Assembly (NCBI GenBank): GCA_031374735.1
Contig: JANMGQ010000156.1
Coordinates: 1 to 64,000, forward strand
DNA from: JABFRJ01 sp031374735
Lineage (GTDB): Bacteria > Pseudomonadota > Alphaproteobacteria > Rhizobiales > Hyphomicrobiaceae
Length of the DNA: 64,000 bases
Direction of reading: 5' to 3'
The number at the start of each line of letters is the position of its first letter. Within the stretch, counting starts at the first letter, position 1. Of the stretch, positions 1 to 7,752 are shown in pieces. The notes below the pieces were generated by a model. The model worked only from the letters and a program-made list of their open reading frames with translations, was not told the origin of the DNA and ran no database searches. Position numbers and translations under genes: made by a program.

Positions 1-216
1 ACTGCTTGCCGAAAAAGTCTGTCATCGCGTGAGCGTAGCACACCATTTCGACCGGGGTAGATCCCGGATATTTGTCGTGCGAAGGGCACGCCAAATTCCG
101 GGACACCGACGTTGGGAGTGAATGTCTCCTAAGGGTCAAAAGCCGTCCCTCATCGACCGCACTGGCGTCGCCTGGCTGGATGCTGCCCTGGGCGCTGACG
201 CACCACACGTTGGTCA
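1..216. other. left edge, no gene recognised
   Basis: No reading frame here gives a recognisable protein. The frame that leads into the small ORF at 217 is closed by stops at 58-60, 130-132 and 196-198. The stretch may hold the promoter of the otnC-type gene or the tail of something cut by the window edge. Confidence 0.4.
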
Positions 217-366
217 ATGGCTAAAACTCCGCCTCGTCAACGCGCACCGGGTGAAGCGCACCTGCCGCAAATCAGCTACAGTGGCTTTGATCGCAGCGAG
301 CGCGCGTTACGCACCTGGGCACTCGATCTGCTCGATGAATTGGTACCGCCGAAGGATCATCCGTGA
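217..366 (+). CDS. possible 49-aa ORF overlapping the decarboxylase start
   Basis: A short ATG-initiated frame encodes 49 residues (starts MAKTPPRQ, ends VPPKDHP). It ends in a TGA that overlaps the GTG start of the next gene in the sequence GTGA, the arrangement typical of translational coupling. No domain is recognised. Stops close the frame just upstream, so it is not the tail of a longer gene unless there is a frameshift. It could be a true leader peptide or small protein, or chance. Confidence 0.25.
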   Translation: MAKTPPRQRAPGEAHLPQISYSGFDRSERALRTWALDLLDELVPPKDHP

Positions 367-1001
367 CCACACACGCCAAACCCCGCGACGACATCGTACG
401 CATCGGCGCGTCGCTGTTCAATCGTGGCCTGACGCATGGGTCGACGGGCAACATCTCTGTGCGGCTCGACGACGGCGGTTGGCTGATGACTCCAACCGGA
501 TCGTCACTCGGCATGCTCGATCCCGCACGCCTGTCTCACCTCGACACCACCGGCCACCACATCGGCGGCGATACACCCACAAAGGAAGCGTTCCTGCACA
601 CGACCATGTACGCCAAGCGCCCCAAGAGCGGCGCCGTCGTGCATCTGCATTCGCATCACTCGGTCGCCGTCAGCTGCCTCAAAGGCCTCGACCCCGCGAA
701 CGTCTTGCCGCCCATCACGGCGTATTCGATCATGCGCGTTGGCGCGCTGGCGCTTGCGCCGTACTTTCCGCCGGGCGACGAGAAACTTGCGGACGCCGTT
801 GGCGCTCTCGCGGGCAAACATCACGCGATCCTGCTCGCCAATCACGGCCCTGTTGTCGCCGGCACATCCCTGGCCGCGGCAACAGACGCAATTGAGGAGC
901 TCGAAGAAACCGCACGGCTGTTTCTGTTGCTGCGTCGCGAGGCGATCCATCCGCTGACGGCCGAACAGGTCGCAGAACTCCAGCGGAGGTATCCGACGTG
1001 A
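363..1001 (+). CDS. otnC: 3-oxo-tetronate 4-phosphate decarboxylase, class II aldolase family
   Basis: A 212-residue class II aldolase/adducin-fold protein of the OtnC (YgbL) type, which decarboxylates 3-oxo-tetronate 4-phosphate in four-carbon acid-sugar breakdown. Visible motifs are GSTGNISVR near residue 27, the metal-binding HLHSHHS near 94, ANHGPVVAG near 159 and EELEETA near 178; length suits the family. The GTG start has an AAGGA ribosome site about 7 bases upstream. The usual partners (a DUF1537 kinase, an isomerase, a dehydrogenase) are not downstream, so they would lie left of the window or elsewhere. OtnC and related fuculose/ribulose-phosphate aldolases share this fold; OtnC is the better match. 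Confidence 0.8.
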   Translation: MTTHAKPRDDIVRIGASLFNRGLTHGSTGNISVRLDDGGWLMTPTGSSLGMLDPARLSHLDTTGHHIGGDTPTKEAFLHTTMYAKRPKSGAVVHLHSHHSVAVSCLKGLDPANVLPPITAYSIMRVGALALAPYFPPGDEKLADAVGALAGKHHAILLANHGPVVAGTSLAAATDAIEELEETARLFLLLRREAIHPLTAEQVAELQRRYPT

Positions 1002-1015
1002 GAAGACTCCGCAAC

Positions 1016-1114
1016 GTGGGTGAGGGGCAGCCGCTTGCCCCGCGCTTGCCGCCGCCGCCGACCGTTGCCTCGTGGTTCGATCGTGAACAGAGCAAGCGGC
1101 TGCCCTTCACCCAC
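1016..1114. repeat. long inverted repeat between genes
   Basis: Two 23-base arms at 1016-1038 and 1092-1114 are reverse complements with a single mismatch, separated by 53 bases. The arms contain the gaggggcag / ctgcccttc words also seen in the hairpin region at 23.1-23.2 kb. It falls after the decarboxylase stop and before the likely start of the ankyrin gene. A dispersed hairpin repeat or a transcription barrier are both possible. Confidence 0.7.
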
Positions 1115-1192
1115 GATCATGTTGTCCCTGCGGGCCAACTCGATCGTCTCCGTCTCCCCCCGACGTGGGGGGAGAGGGGAAGGCGGGCCCTC

Positions 1193-1861
1193 ATGATCGT
1201 CGTCACCGCCATGATGCTCTCAGCCCTCCCAGCCCTTGCCCAGCAACTCGACGCTGGCACAATCGAGCGGCAGCGGCGCGTGGTGCTGGATGCGGCCGAG
1301 CGCGGCGATATCTCGACCATCCATCGCGTCGTGACAGCCGGCGGAAACGTCAACGTGCGCGACGATCTCGGTCGCACGCCGCTGCATCTCGCCGTCGCCG
1401 CGGACAAGCTGGATGCGTTCAAAGTGCTGCTCGCCGAAGGCGCTGACATCAACGCCGTCGCCCATGACCTCGACACGCCCTGGCTGCTCGCCGGCGCGCG
1501 CGGCCGCACCGAGATGCTACGCCTGATGATCCCGAAGGGCCCGGACTTCTCGAAGCGCAACCGCTACGGCGGCAACGCGCTCATTCCCGCCTGCCACTAC
1601 GGCCACGTTGAGACGGTGAAACTGCTGCTCACCACCAAGATCGATATCGACCACATCAACAGTCTCGGCTGGACGTGCCTGCTCGAAGCCGTGATCCTCG
1701 GCGATGGCGGGGCAAAGCATCAGGAGATCATCCGCCTCATGCTCAAGGCCGGCGCCAATCCCAACATCGCCGACAAGAAAGGCGACACCCCGCTCTCACA
1801 CGCCCGCGCGCGCGGATTCACACAAGTTATCGCGATCCTGGATGCGGCGGGCGCGCGGTGA
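1193..1861 (+). CDS. secreted ankyrin-repeat protein
   Basis: The likely start is ATG 1193, giving 222 residues that begin with a signal peptide (MIVVTAMMLSALPALAQQ). The rest is made of ankyrin repeats, e.g. LGRTPLHLAVAADKLDAF near residue 60, later GWTCLLEAVILGD and KGDTPLSHARARG. Ankyrin repeats bind other proteins; with the signal peptide this one probably acts in the periplasm. The frame stays open upstream to a GTG at 998, but that stretch runs through the inverted repeat at 1016-1114 and is Pro/Arg-rich, so it is judged non-coding. The partner is unknown. Confidence 0.75.
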   Translation: MIVVTAMMLSALPALAQQLDAGTIERQRRVVLDAAERGDISTIHRVVTAGGNVNVRDDLGRTPLHLAVAADKLDAFKVLLAEGADINAVAHDLDTPWLLAGARGRTEMLRLMIPKGPDFSKRNRYGGNALIPACHYGHVETVKLLLTTKIDIDHINSLGWTCLLEAVILGDGGAKHQEIIRLMLKAGANPNIADKKGDTPLSHARARGFTQVIAILDAAGAR

Positions 1862-2473
1862 TAGCTGCTGACGGCGCAACCAGAAAACTGCGCGAAGGCC
1901 ATTCCGTTCCCATGCCTAAATCGAAGTAAACCGTTTCCAGGGGCAGACGAAAGGCGACGGCGCCAAAGTCGAGGATATCAGCCGGAGCGCGCAGTACATC
2001 GAGATCCCAGCCCGTGTCGGTTCGCCGGTAGTGCTCGATGCGCATCTGGTCCTGGTAGACGAGCGCGATGTGACACGTTGTTTGAAGCGACATTTAGAAG
2101 TCGAGCTTTGGACCGCGATCTATGTCCATGGTCGAGGGTGAAAGAACTTCAACGATGATGAGCGGGTCGGTGATGAACGTCTTTCCGGCATGCGCGCCGC
2201 AGCGGACCACAATGTCGGGTCGGGGTTGGTCCTCGGCACGCGCATATCTGATTGGTAGGTGCGGCAGCGCCGCCGATCCATGGCAAGCGTCAGTGGGGCG
2301 AAAATGTTGGCGGCGATCTGGTTGTGTGTCTCGGTCGGGTTAGCCATCAGGATGATGCGGCCAGCCACCAGCTCAAGCGTGCGTGGGTCGGATTGATGTT
2401 CGAGATAGGCCTCGAATTGCCCGACCGTCATGGTCGGCGCTGGCGATCGGTCGATGCGGGCGACGGCGGTCAT
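1827..2473 (-). pseudogene. broken Uma2-family (PD-(D/E)XK) endonuclease gene
   Basis: The N-terminal part (from 2473, 117 codons) has the Uma2/DUF820 opening MTVGQFEAYLEH and TLELVAGRIILMANPTETHN. After the word for MRVPRTNP the frame must shift to continue with the conserved DIVVRCG and IIVEVLSPSTMDIDRG. That second frame then meets a TAA at the codon after KLDF (about 2094-2096), directly before the ATG of an open segment (2093 to 1827) carrying the C-terminal HYRRTDTGWDLDV. So there are two lesions, a frameshift near 2210 and an in-frame stop. The end overlaps the ankyrin gene on the other strand by about 35 bases. Uma2 proteins are nuclease-like and often scattered as accessory genes. 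Confidence 0.8.
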
Positions 2474-2591
2474 CCGGCGGGCTCCTCGTCACCTTGAGCC
2501 GTATGATTAACACAACGCGCTAGTAGGCGCACGCGGCTCGCCCACGATTGTTGCGCGCAAGCTCTGCATGACGCCCGTTCCAGTCGTTCCA

Positions 2592-4529
2592 TCACCCCGT
2601 CGGCGGCTTGGCGTTGGCGGCGAGGCCCTTGGCCTTCATCGCAACGGTCAGTTCGTCGAGCACTGCTGGGTCGTCAACGGTAGCTGGCATTTTCCAGGCG
2701 TCGCCGTCGGCAATCGTGCGCACTGTTGCACGCAGGATCTTGCCCGAGCGCGTCTTGGGCAACCGCTTGACCGCCATGACCGTCTTGAACGCCGCCACCG
2801 GCCCGATGACGTCGCGCACGAGCTTAACCACCTCGCTTTCGATCTCCTCGGCCGGGCGATTGACGCCGGCATTGAGCACGACGAATCCCACAGCCTGCTG
2901 CCCTTTCAAGTCATCGGCGATGCCGACGACCGCGCATTCGGCGACGTCCTTGTGTTGGGCCACGACCTCCTCCATCTGCCCCGTGGACAGGCGATGGCCG
3001 GCAACGTTGATGACATCGTCCGTGCGCGCCATGACATAGGCATAGCCGTCGGCGTCCATGTAGCCCGCGTCCGATGTAGTGTAGTATCCGGCGAAGTCGG
3101 CGAGATAGCTTTTGCGAAAGCGCTCATCGTTGCCCCACAGCGTCGGCAGCGCACCTGGCGGCAACGGCAGCTTGACCGCGAGCGTACCCGTCTGCCCGCG
3201 TGGCACAGGCTGACCTTTCTCGTCGAGCACCTGCAGATCGTAGCCGGGCATCGGCACCGTTGGCGAGCCGTACTTCACCGGCAACGTGCCGAGGCCGACG
3301 GGGTTGCCGCAAATGGGCCAACCCGTTTCCGTCTGCCACCAATGATCCAGCACCGGCACCTTCAAGTGCCGCTCGGCCCACTTGATCGTCTCGGGATCGG
3401 CGCGCTCGCCCGCGAGAAACAGCGTGCGGAAGTGCGAGAGATCGTACTTCGGGATGAACGTGCCCTCTGGGTCTTCCTTTTTGATGGCCCGGAACGCGGT
3501 CGGCGCCGTGAACAGCGCCGCGACCTTGTGCTCTGATATGATGCGCCAGAACGTGCCCGCATCGGGCGTGCCGACCGGCTTGCCTTCGAACAACACGCTC
3601 GTGCACCCGGCGAGCAGCGGCGCATAGACGATGTAGCTATGCCCGACCACCCAGCCGACATCCGACGCGGCCCAGAACACCTCGCCCGGCTTGATGCCGT
3701 AGTGGTTCGGCATGGTCCACGCGAGCGCCACCATGTGGCCGCCCGTGTCGCGCACGACGCCCTTCGGCTGGCCGGTCGTGCCGGACGTATAGAGAATGTA
3801 TGCGGGGTCGGTGGCCTTGACGCTTGCGCACGCGGCAGTGAGACCAATCGATTTCGCCTTGGCAACACGCGCTGCCCAATCGTGGTCGCGGCCCTCGATC
3901 AGCGTTGCGGTCGAATCCTTGCGATGCAGCAGCAGCAACGACTTTGGCTTGTGCGCAGACAGCTCGATCGCCTTGTCGAGCAGCGGTTTGTATTCAACCT
4001 TGCGGCCCGGCTCGATGCCATGTGAGGCCGCGAGGATGGCGACCGGCTTGCTGTCGTCGATGCGGGTCGCGAGTTCGGCCGCCGCAAAGCCGCCGAACAC
4101 GACCGAGTGGACAGCGCCAATGCGCGCGCAGGCGAGCATGGCCATCGCCGCTTCGGGGATCATAGGCATGTAGATGATCACGCGATCACCGTAGCCGATG
4201 CCGAGTTCCGTCAGCACGCCGGCCAGCGTCGCAACTTCATGCGTCAGTTCGGCGTAGGTGTAGGACTTCTTGGTGCCAGTGACAGGGCTATCGTAGATCA
4301 GCGCCGGCTGTGCGCCGCGCCCGCGGGCCACATGGCGGTCGAGGCAGTTCCAGGCGGTGTTCGTCTCGGCGCCTGGGAACCAGCGGCCATATTGCCCAGC
4401 GTAAGGATCAAACACCTGATCCCACAGCTTGAACCAGTCGATGTCACGTGCCGCCGCCGCCCAGAACGCTTGGGGATCTTTCTGCCAGGCGGCGTAGACG
4501 TTATGGTAGCGGCTTGCGATGGCAGTCAT
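2592..4529 (-). CDS. prpE: propionyl-CoA synthetase
   Basis: A 645-residue acyl-CoA synthetase of the ANL superfamily that activates propionate (and probably acetate) with ATP and CoA. The start is ATG 4529 (MTAIASRYHNVY) with a GGAAGG site 12 bases upstream; a longer frame exists but lacks family similarity. Motifs in order: the N-terminal ACAS domain (W..C.DRH near 60), ATP-binding YTSGTTGQPKG near 246, the HWWQTETG core near 400, the hinge around TTSDAGYMD, and the C-terminal PKTRSGKI with the catalytic, acetylation-prone lysine. The gene stands alone, without prpBCD, so propionyl-CoA could feed another route. Confidence 0.9.
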   Translation of the reverse strand: MTAIASRYHNVYAAWQKDPQAFWAAAARDIDWFKLWDQVFDPYAGQYGRWFPGAETNTAWNCLDRHVARGRGAQPALIYDSPVTGTKKSYTYAELTHEVATLAGVLTELGIGYGDRVIIYMPMIPEAAMAMLACARIGAVHSVVFGGFAAAELATRIDDSKPVAILAASHGIEPGRKVEYKPLLDKAIELSAHKPKSLLLLHRKDSTATLIEGRDHDWAARVAKAKSIGLTAACASVKATDPAYILYTSGTTGQPKGVVRDTGGHMVALAWTMPNHYGIKPGEVFWAASDVGWVVGHSYIVYAPLLAGCTSVLFEGKPVGTPDAGTFWRIISEHKVAALFTAPTAFRAIKKEDPEGTFIPKYDLSHFRTLFLAGERADPETIKWAERHLKVPVLDHWWQTETGWPICGNPVGLGTLPVKYGSPTVPMPGYDLQVLDEKGQPVPRGQTGTLAVKLPLPPGALPTLWGNDERFRKSYLADFAGYYTTSDAGYMDADGYAYVMARTDDVINVAGHRLSTGQMEEVVAQHKDVAECAVVGIADDLKGQQAVGFVVLNAGVNRPAEEIESEVVKLVRDVIGPVAAFKTVMAVKRLPKTRSGKILRATVRTIADGDAWKMPATVDDPAVLDELTVAMKAKGLAANAKPPTG

Positions 4530-4636
4530 TGGGCGGTCGCCTTCCCGTGCAGCCCGATCGATGGGCTCTATTGTGATCAACCGGGTAGCAATGAGGGGGC
4601 AACCGCCGCAATGGGCTTTCCTACGGGAAGAAAGTC

Positions 4637-5278
4637 TTAAGCCGGCCAAGCATATCGGATCTGGCCCGGTCGAGTGCGGGGTTCGGGATCAACCACCAAC
4701 CGTCGGCGGCGCATCGCGGGGCGGTAATTCTGGATGGCGGTCTGAAGTTCAACGAGGTCGATGAACTGATCCGCCTGCCGCCGCAGATCATCATCAATGC
4801 GAGATGGCTGTGTCAGCGCCGACGACACGACGCTGACGCGCAGGCCCATTGCCTGCACCGCCGAGACGAGTGCGCAGAAATCACCATCCCCTGTGAACAG
4901 AACCACATGATCGATGCTTGGCGCCAACGCTAAGACATCGACGGCGAGTTCGACATCGATGCACTTGGGCTCACGTCGTCGGTCAAGTCCCTCCGGGGGG
5001 GTGGCGCCGGAATTTCGCACCCCAGAATCTCGCATCCCAGAATCTCGCATCCAGGTGTAGCCGTTGTATTCCAACCAATCGCCAATGATCTGCGCCGCAC
5101 GATAGTCCTGACCGGCCATCCCCGCTGTGTAATAGCGCGCCTGCGTCACGTGTGATTTGTTGCGGAAAAAACCCAGCAACTTCTTGTAGTCGATATCAAA
5201 ACCGAGAGCTTTTGCTGTGGCATAGAGGTTCGCGCCGTCGATAAACAGCGCGAGGCGTTCTGTGTCTTTGAAGTACAT
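4637..5278 (-). CDS. NYN-domain (LabA/DUF88-type) putative RNase
   Basis: A 213-residue PIN-like NYN protein. The start ATG 5278 (MYFKDTERLALFIDGANLY) puts the first catalytic Asp (FIDGANLY) near residue 14. The second acidic cluster is DVELAVDVLALA and the third VVLFTGDGDF, the signature of metal-dependent RNases of this family. Between the first and second clusters is a 5-residue repeat (MRDSG, MRDSG, VRNSG) coded by a 15-base tandem repeat at 5006-5050. The tail is Arg-rich (RPAMRRRRL), which may bind RNA. The substrate is unknown. It is co-directional with prpE, 107 bases away. Confidence 0.85.
   Translation of the reverse strand: MYFKDTERLALFIDGANLYATAKALGFDIDYKKLLGFFRNKSHVTQARYYTAGMAGQDYRAAQIIGDWLEYNGYTWMRDSGMRDSGVRNSGATPPEGLDRRREPKCIDVELAVDVLALAPSIDHVVLFTGDGDFCALVSAVQAMGLRVSVVSSALTQPSRIDDDLRRQADQFIDLVELQTAIQNYRPAMRRRRLVVDPEPRTRPGQIRYAWPA
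5006..5050 (-). repeat. 15-bp tandem repeat inside the NYN gene
   Basis: Two perfect 15-base units (5021-5035 and 5036-5050) follow a diverged third unit (5006-5020). The period is a multiple of three, so copy-number change would keep the frame and add or remove five residues in a surface loop. Confidence 0.75.
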
Positions 5279-5370
5279 GCCCGAAATCCTGGACAATGTG
5301 GCGATGCAGCGACGAAGACCTGCATACTTTAGATGACCACGCGCACAGATTGACATGTGGAAAATGAATA

Positions 5371-5448
5371 AAAAAAGGCCGATCCAAAGATCGGCCCAAG
5401 TCCAGGGAGGAACGCCCTCACGGGCATGGGCAAATCAATGCCCATGCG
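5371..5448 (-). ncRNA. mmgR: suhB/MmgR-like trans-acting sRNA
   Basis: Read on the minus strand, the segment contains a perfect 9-bp stem (GCATGGGCA, loop ttgatt, TGCCCATGC), a small GCCC-gtga-GGGC hairpin, a single-stranded CCTCCC, then GGCCGATC-tttg-GATCGGCC followed by seven T: a canonical intrinsic terminator (U-run at 5370-5376). This order, the roughly 78-nt length and the position next to an inositol-monophosphatase-family gene match the Rfam suhB family (MmgR in Sinorhizobium, linked to polyhydroxybutyrate control). CCTCCC could pair with Shine-Dalgarno sequences. The 5' end is inferred; no clear promoter was found. Confidence 0.8.
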
Positions 5449-5599
5449 TACAGTCACTGATTCGGCGCGCACACACAATGAAGAGGATCGTTCAAGTGGT
5501 TCGTTTCGATTTAACCGTTGCCAATTGATCACGATGTGATCTGGACGGCACAGCACATGAGTGCCAAGAGCGCGTCGACTTGGCCCTGGATGACCCTAC

Positions 5600-6409
5600 A
5601 TGCCTGCTCCGACGCCCGCGGCCCTGCTGGCAACCGCACATCGTCTTGCCGACACCGCCGGCGACGTGATCCTGCCGTACTTCCGCAAGGGTGTCGCAGT
5701 CGACAACAAGGCAGCCAAGGGTTTCGACCCCGTCACGATTGCGGACACGACGGCCGAAAAGGCCATGCGGGCTTTGATCGCCAGGCTGCATCCCGACCAT
5801 GGCATCATCGGCGAGGAGTTCGGCGACGTTGCGAGTGCTGGTGCCTACAACTGGATCCTCGATCCGATCGACGGCACGCGCGCGTTCATTACGGGTTATC
5901 CGCTCTGGGGCACGCTGATCGGCCTGGTCGACGGCGACCGGCCGATCGTCGGCATGATGGATCAGCCCTACACGCGGGAGCGCTTCTGGGCGGCGCCGGG
6001 TGGACGAGCAAAGACTGCGCGCTTTCGTGGGCCGGACGGCCGCGAGCGGTCGATTGCGACGCGCGCATGCCCGAAGCTGGCCGATGCCGTCCTGGCGTGC
6101 ACGTCGCCAGACATGTTCAAAACGCCGGCCGATCGCGCCGCCTTCGACGCGGTCAGCAAGCGTGCCAAGCTCACGCGCTTTGGTGGCGATTGCTATGCCT
6201 ACTGCATGCTGGCGGCAGGTCACGTCGACCTCGTCATCGAGGCAGGCCTGAAGGCGGTCGACATCGCACCGCTGATTCCGATCATTGAAGCCGCAGGCGG
6301 TGTCGTGACCACCTGGGACGGTGGCTCAGCCATCGGCGGCGGCGCCGTCATCGCCGCAGGTGACGCAAAACTGCATGCGACGGCGATGAAGGTGCTGCGA
6401 GGCGCGTGA
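5600..6409 (+). CDS. hisN: histidinol-phosphate phosphatase, inositol-monophosphatase fold
   Basis: A 269-residue Mg-dependent phosphatase of the IMPase superfamily. Metal-binding motifs are visible in order: IIGEEFG near 73, WILDPIDGTRAF near 88, and GLKAVDIAPLIPII near 214; GGDCYAYCMLA near 195 and the DGTRAF form are those of the HisN type rather than SuhB. HisN makes L-histidinol from its phosphate in histidine synthesis, and hisD lies 10 kb away in the same window. The start has only a weak ribosome site. A general IMPase role cannot be excluded. Confidence 0.8.
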   Translation: MPAPTPAALLATAHRLADTAGDVILPYFRKGVAVDNKAAKGFDPVTIADTTAEKAMRALIARLHPDHGIIGEEFGDVASAGAYNWILDPIDGTRAFITGYPLWGTLIGLVDGDRPIVGMMDQPYTRERFWAAPGGRAKTARFRGPDGRERSIATRACPKLADAVLACTSPDMFKTPADRAAFDAVSKRAKLTRFGGDCYAYCMLAAGHVDLVIEAGLKAVDIAPLIPIIEAAGGVVTTWDGGSAIGGGAVIAAGDAKLHATAMKVLRGA

Positions 6410-7393
6410 CTACGACAGGGCAACCGGCTGCGCCGCGTTAGCCGTCAACGCATTGATGGCGCGCATATAGGGTACGCTTTCGCTTTGCAGGCGCTTTGCG
6501 GTCGCGGCCACATCCGGATAGGCCTGCATCGCCTCCCACCAAATGGCGCGCCCCGCAAGATAACCGTTGGCGCCCGCGCGATAGGCGTAGGTCAGCACGT
6601 TGCTGAAGTCGGCGGCCGATGCGCCAGCCGACAACATCACCCATGGACGTCCGCACGCGGTACCGAGATCATCAAATAGCTTCTGGGCAGCTTTGGTGTC
6701 TAACCCGCCCACGCCCGATGGTGGCAGGGCTTTCGCCGGAAGCGGGCTTTCGAGTTTGAAGATGTCGACGCCATACTCCTTGCCCGCAAATCGACGGACG
6801 CTGTCGATCACCATCTCCGGATGCTTCTTTGGATCTTCTGCATACCCGACATCGCCGCCAAGCGGGTACAGCAGAAACTCTAGGAGGAAGCAGATGTCGT
6901 TGCGACGGCAATCGTCGCCGATCTTGCGGATGAACCGCTCCTGATGCTCAAGCGCGGCTTTGGAGGCATCAGGGCGATACCAGGCGAGCACTTTCACGCC
7001 ATCCGCGCCGTAGCGTTTGATGTGGTCGACGGACCAATCGGCAATCTCATGCGAATACCGGCCGTCGGGCGTATCCTTGAAGGCATGGTCCTCGAGCGTC
7101 AGCAGCAATCCCTGGCGCGGCGAGACGTGCTTGATGCCGCGCTTGTAGGCCCAGATCGGGTCGAGGAGCACAGCGGTCGCCTCAGGCGCAAGGTGCTGGA
7201 CGATCAGCTCTTTGATATGCGCCACATCGTCGAACCGCGCCTCGGCTTCGCCGCGCTTGCCTTTGACGAGGTTCATAATCGGTGGCCGCTGGTCGGCGGC
7301 CAACATTGCAAAGCGGCCGTCCGCGCCAGCCATCCGGCGCATGCCCCAGGCCTTGCCGGGTGTCAGTTGGCCGAGTGCTGTTGAAGAGGTCAT
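6410..7393 (-). CDS. class I aldolase, LacD (tagatose-bisphosphate aldolase) family
   Basis: A 327-residue TIM-barrel aldolase. It has the family's LAADQRPP near residue 31, DGVKVLAWYRP near 130 and VDIFKLESPLP near 210; the lysine of the last motif matches the Schiff-base lysine of LacD. C-terminal GASAADF and GANGYLAGRAIW fit the phosphate-binding end of the barrel. Relatives cleave tagatose 1,6-bisphosphate or sulfofructose-1-phosphate, and context does not decide the substrate, since no sugar kinase or transporter is adjacent. Its stop abuts the convergent hisN stop with no gap. Confidence 0.75.
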   Translation of the reverse strand: MTSSTALGQLTPGKAWGMRRMAGADGRFAMLAADQRPPIMNLVKGKRGEAEARFDDVAHIKELIVQHLAPEATAVLLDPIWAYKRGIKHVSPRQGLLLTLEDHAFKDTPDGRYSHEIADWSVDHIKRYGADGVKVLAWYRPDASKAALEHQERFIRKIGDDCRRNDICFLLEFLLYPLGGDVGYAEDPKKHPEMVIDSVRRFAGKEYGVDIFKLESPLPAKALPPSGVGGLDTKAAQKLFDDLGTACGRPWVMLSAGASAADFSNVLTYAYRAGANGYLAGRAIWWEAMQAYPDVAATAKRLQSESVPYMRAINALTANAAQPVALS

Positions 7394-7452
7394 TGCAGCC
7401 GCCTATCCCGGGCTCGAAATGCCGCGCAATGGCCCGAAATCTCGCTCGATTC

Positions 7453-7481
7453 TTGACAGCGAATGTCCCCGGCCGCTACGA
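7453..7481 (+). promoter_or_regulatory. promoter of tRNA-Ala
   Basis: TTGACA at 7453-7458 and CTACGA at 7476-7481 are separated by 17 bases and end 10 bases before the tRNA. This fits a housekeeping-sigma promoter. Confidence 0.65.
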
Positions 7482-7491
7482 GGCGCGCGCT

Positions 7492-7567
7492 GGGGCTGTA
7501 GCTCAGTTGGGAGAGCGCTGCAATCGCACTGCAGAGGTCAGCGGTTCAATTCCGCTCAGCTCCACCA
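7492..7567 (+). tRNA. tRNA-Ala(CGC)
   Basis: A full cloverleaf can be drawn: acceptor GGGGCTG paired with CAGCTCC (one G-U), D arm GCTC/GAGC, anticodon stem CTGCA/TGCAG around the loop ATCGCAC (anticodon CGC), T arm AGCGG-TTCAATT-CCGCT, discriminator A, and an encoded CCA at 7565-7567. Confidence 0.95.
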
Positions 7568-7599
7568 GCCGCCCATTTTTTTGGCCGCCCATTTTTTTT
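7568..7599 (+). terminator. doubled T-tract downstream of tRNA-Ala
   Basis: A 15-16 base unit (GCCGCCCA plus 7-8 T) occurs twice in a row. It is probably the tRNA transcription stop, duplicated by slippage or unequal exchange. No strong stem precedes the T runs. Confidence 0.4.
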
Positions 7600-7752
7600 G
7601 GCCGATTGAGACTTTGAGCATTTTGCGTGCCGTGTGACAGGGAAGAATGCACGTGCCATGTCGAGGAGGCAGGTGCGCCTATGTCCGATCTCCTCCTGTT
7701 GAGCTTAGTGCCGTGTCGGAACCCGCCCCGTATCGAGCGCCCCGAGGCCCCC

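Noticed and set aside
998..1192. N-terminal extension of the ankyrin protein from GTG 998
   Set aside because: It reads through an inverted repeat, and a signal peptide starts cleanly at ATG 1193.
2568..3536. 322-codon plus-strand ORF
   Set aside because: It is antisense to prpE and shows no domain.
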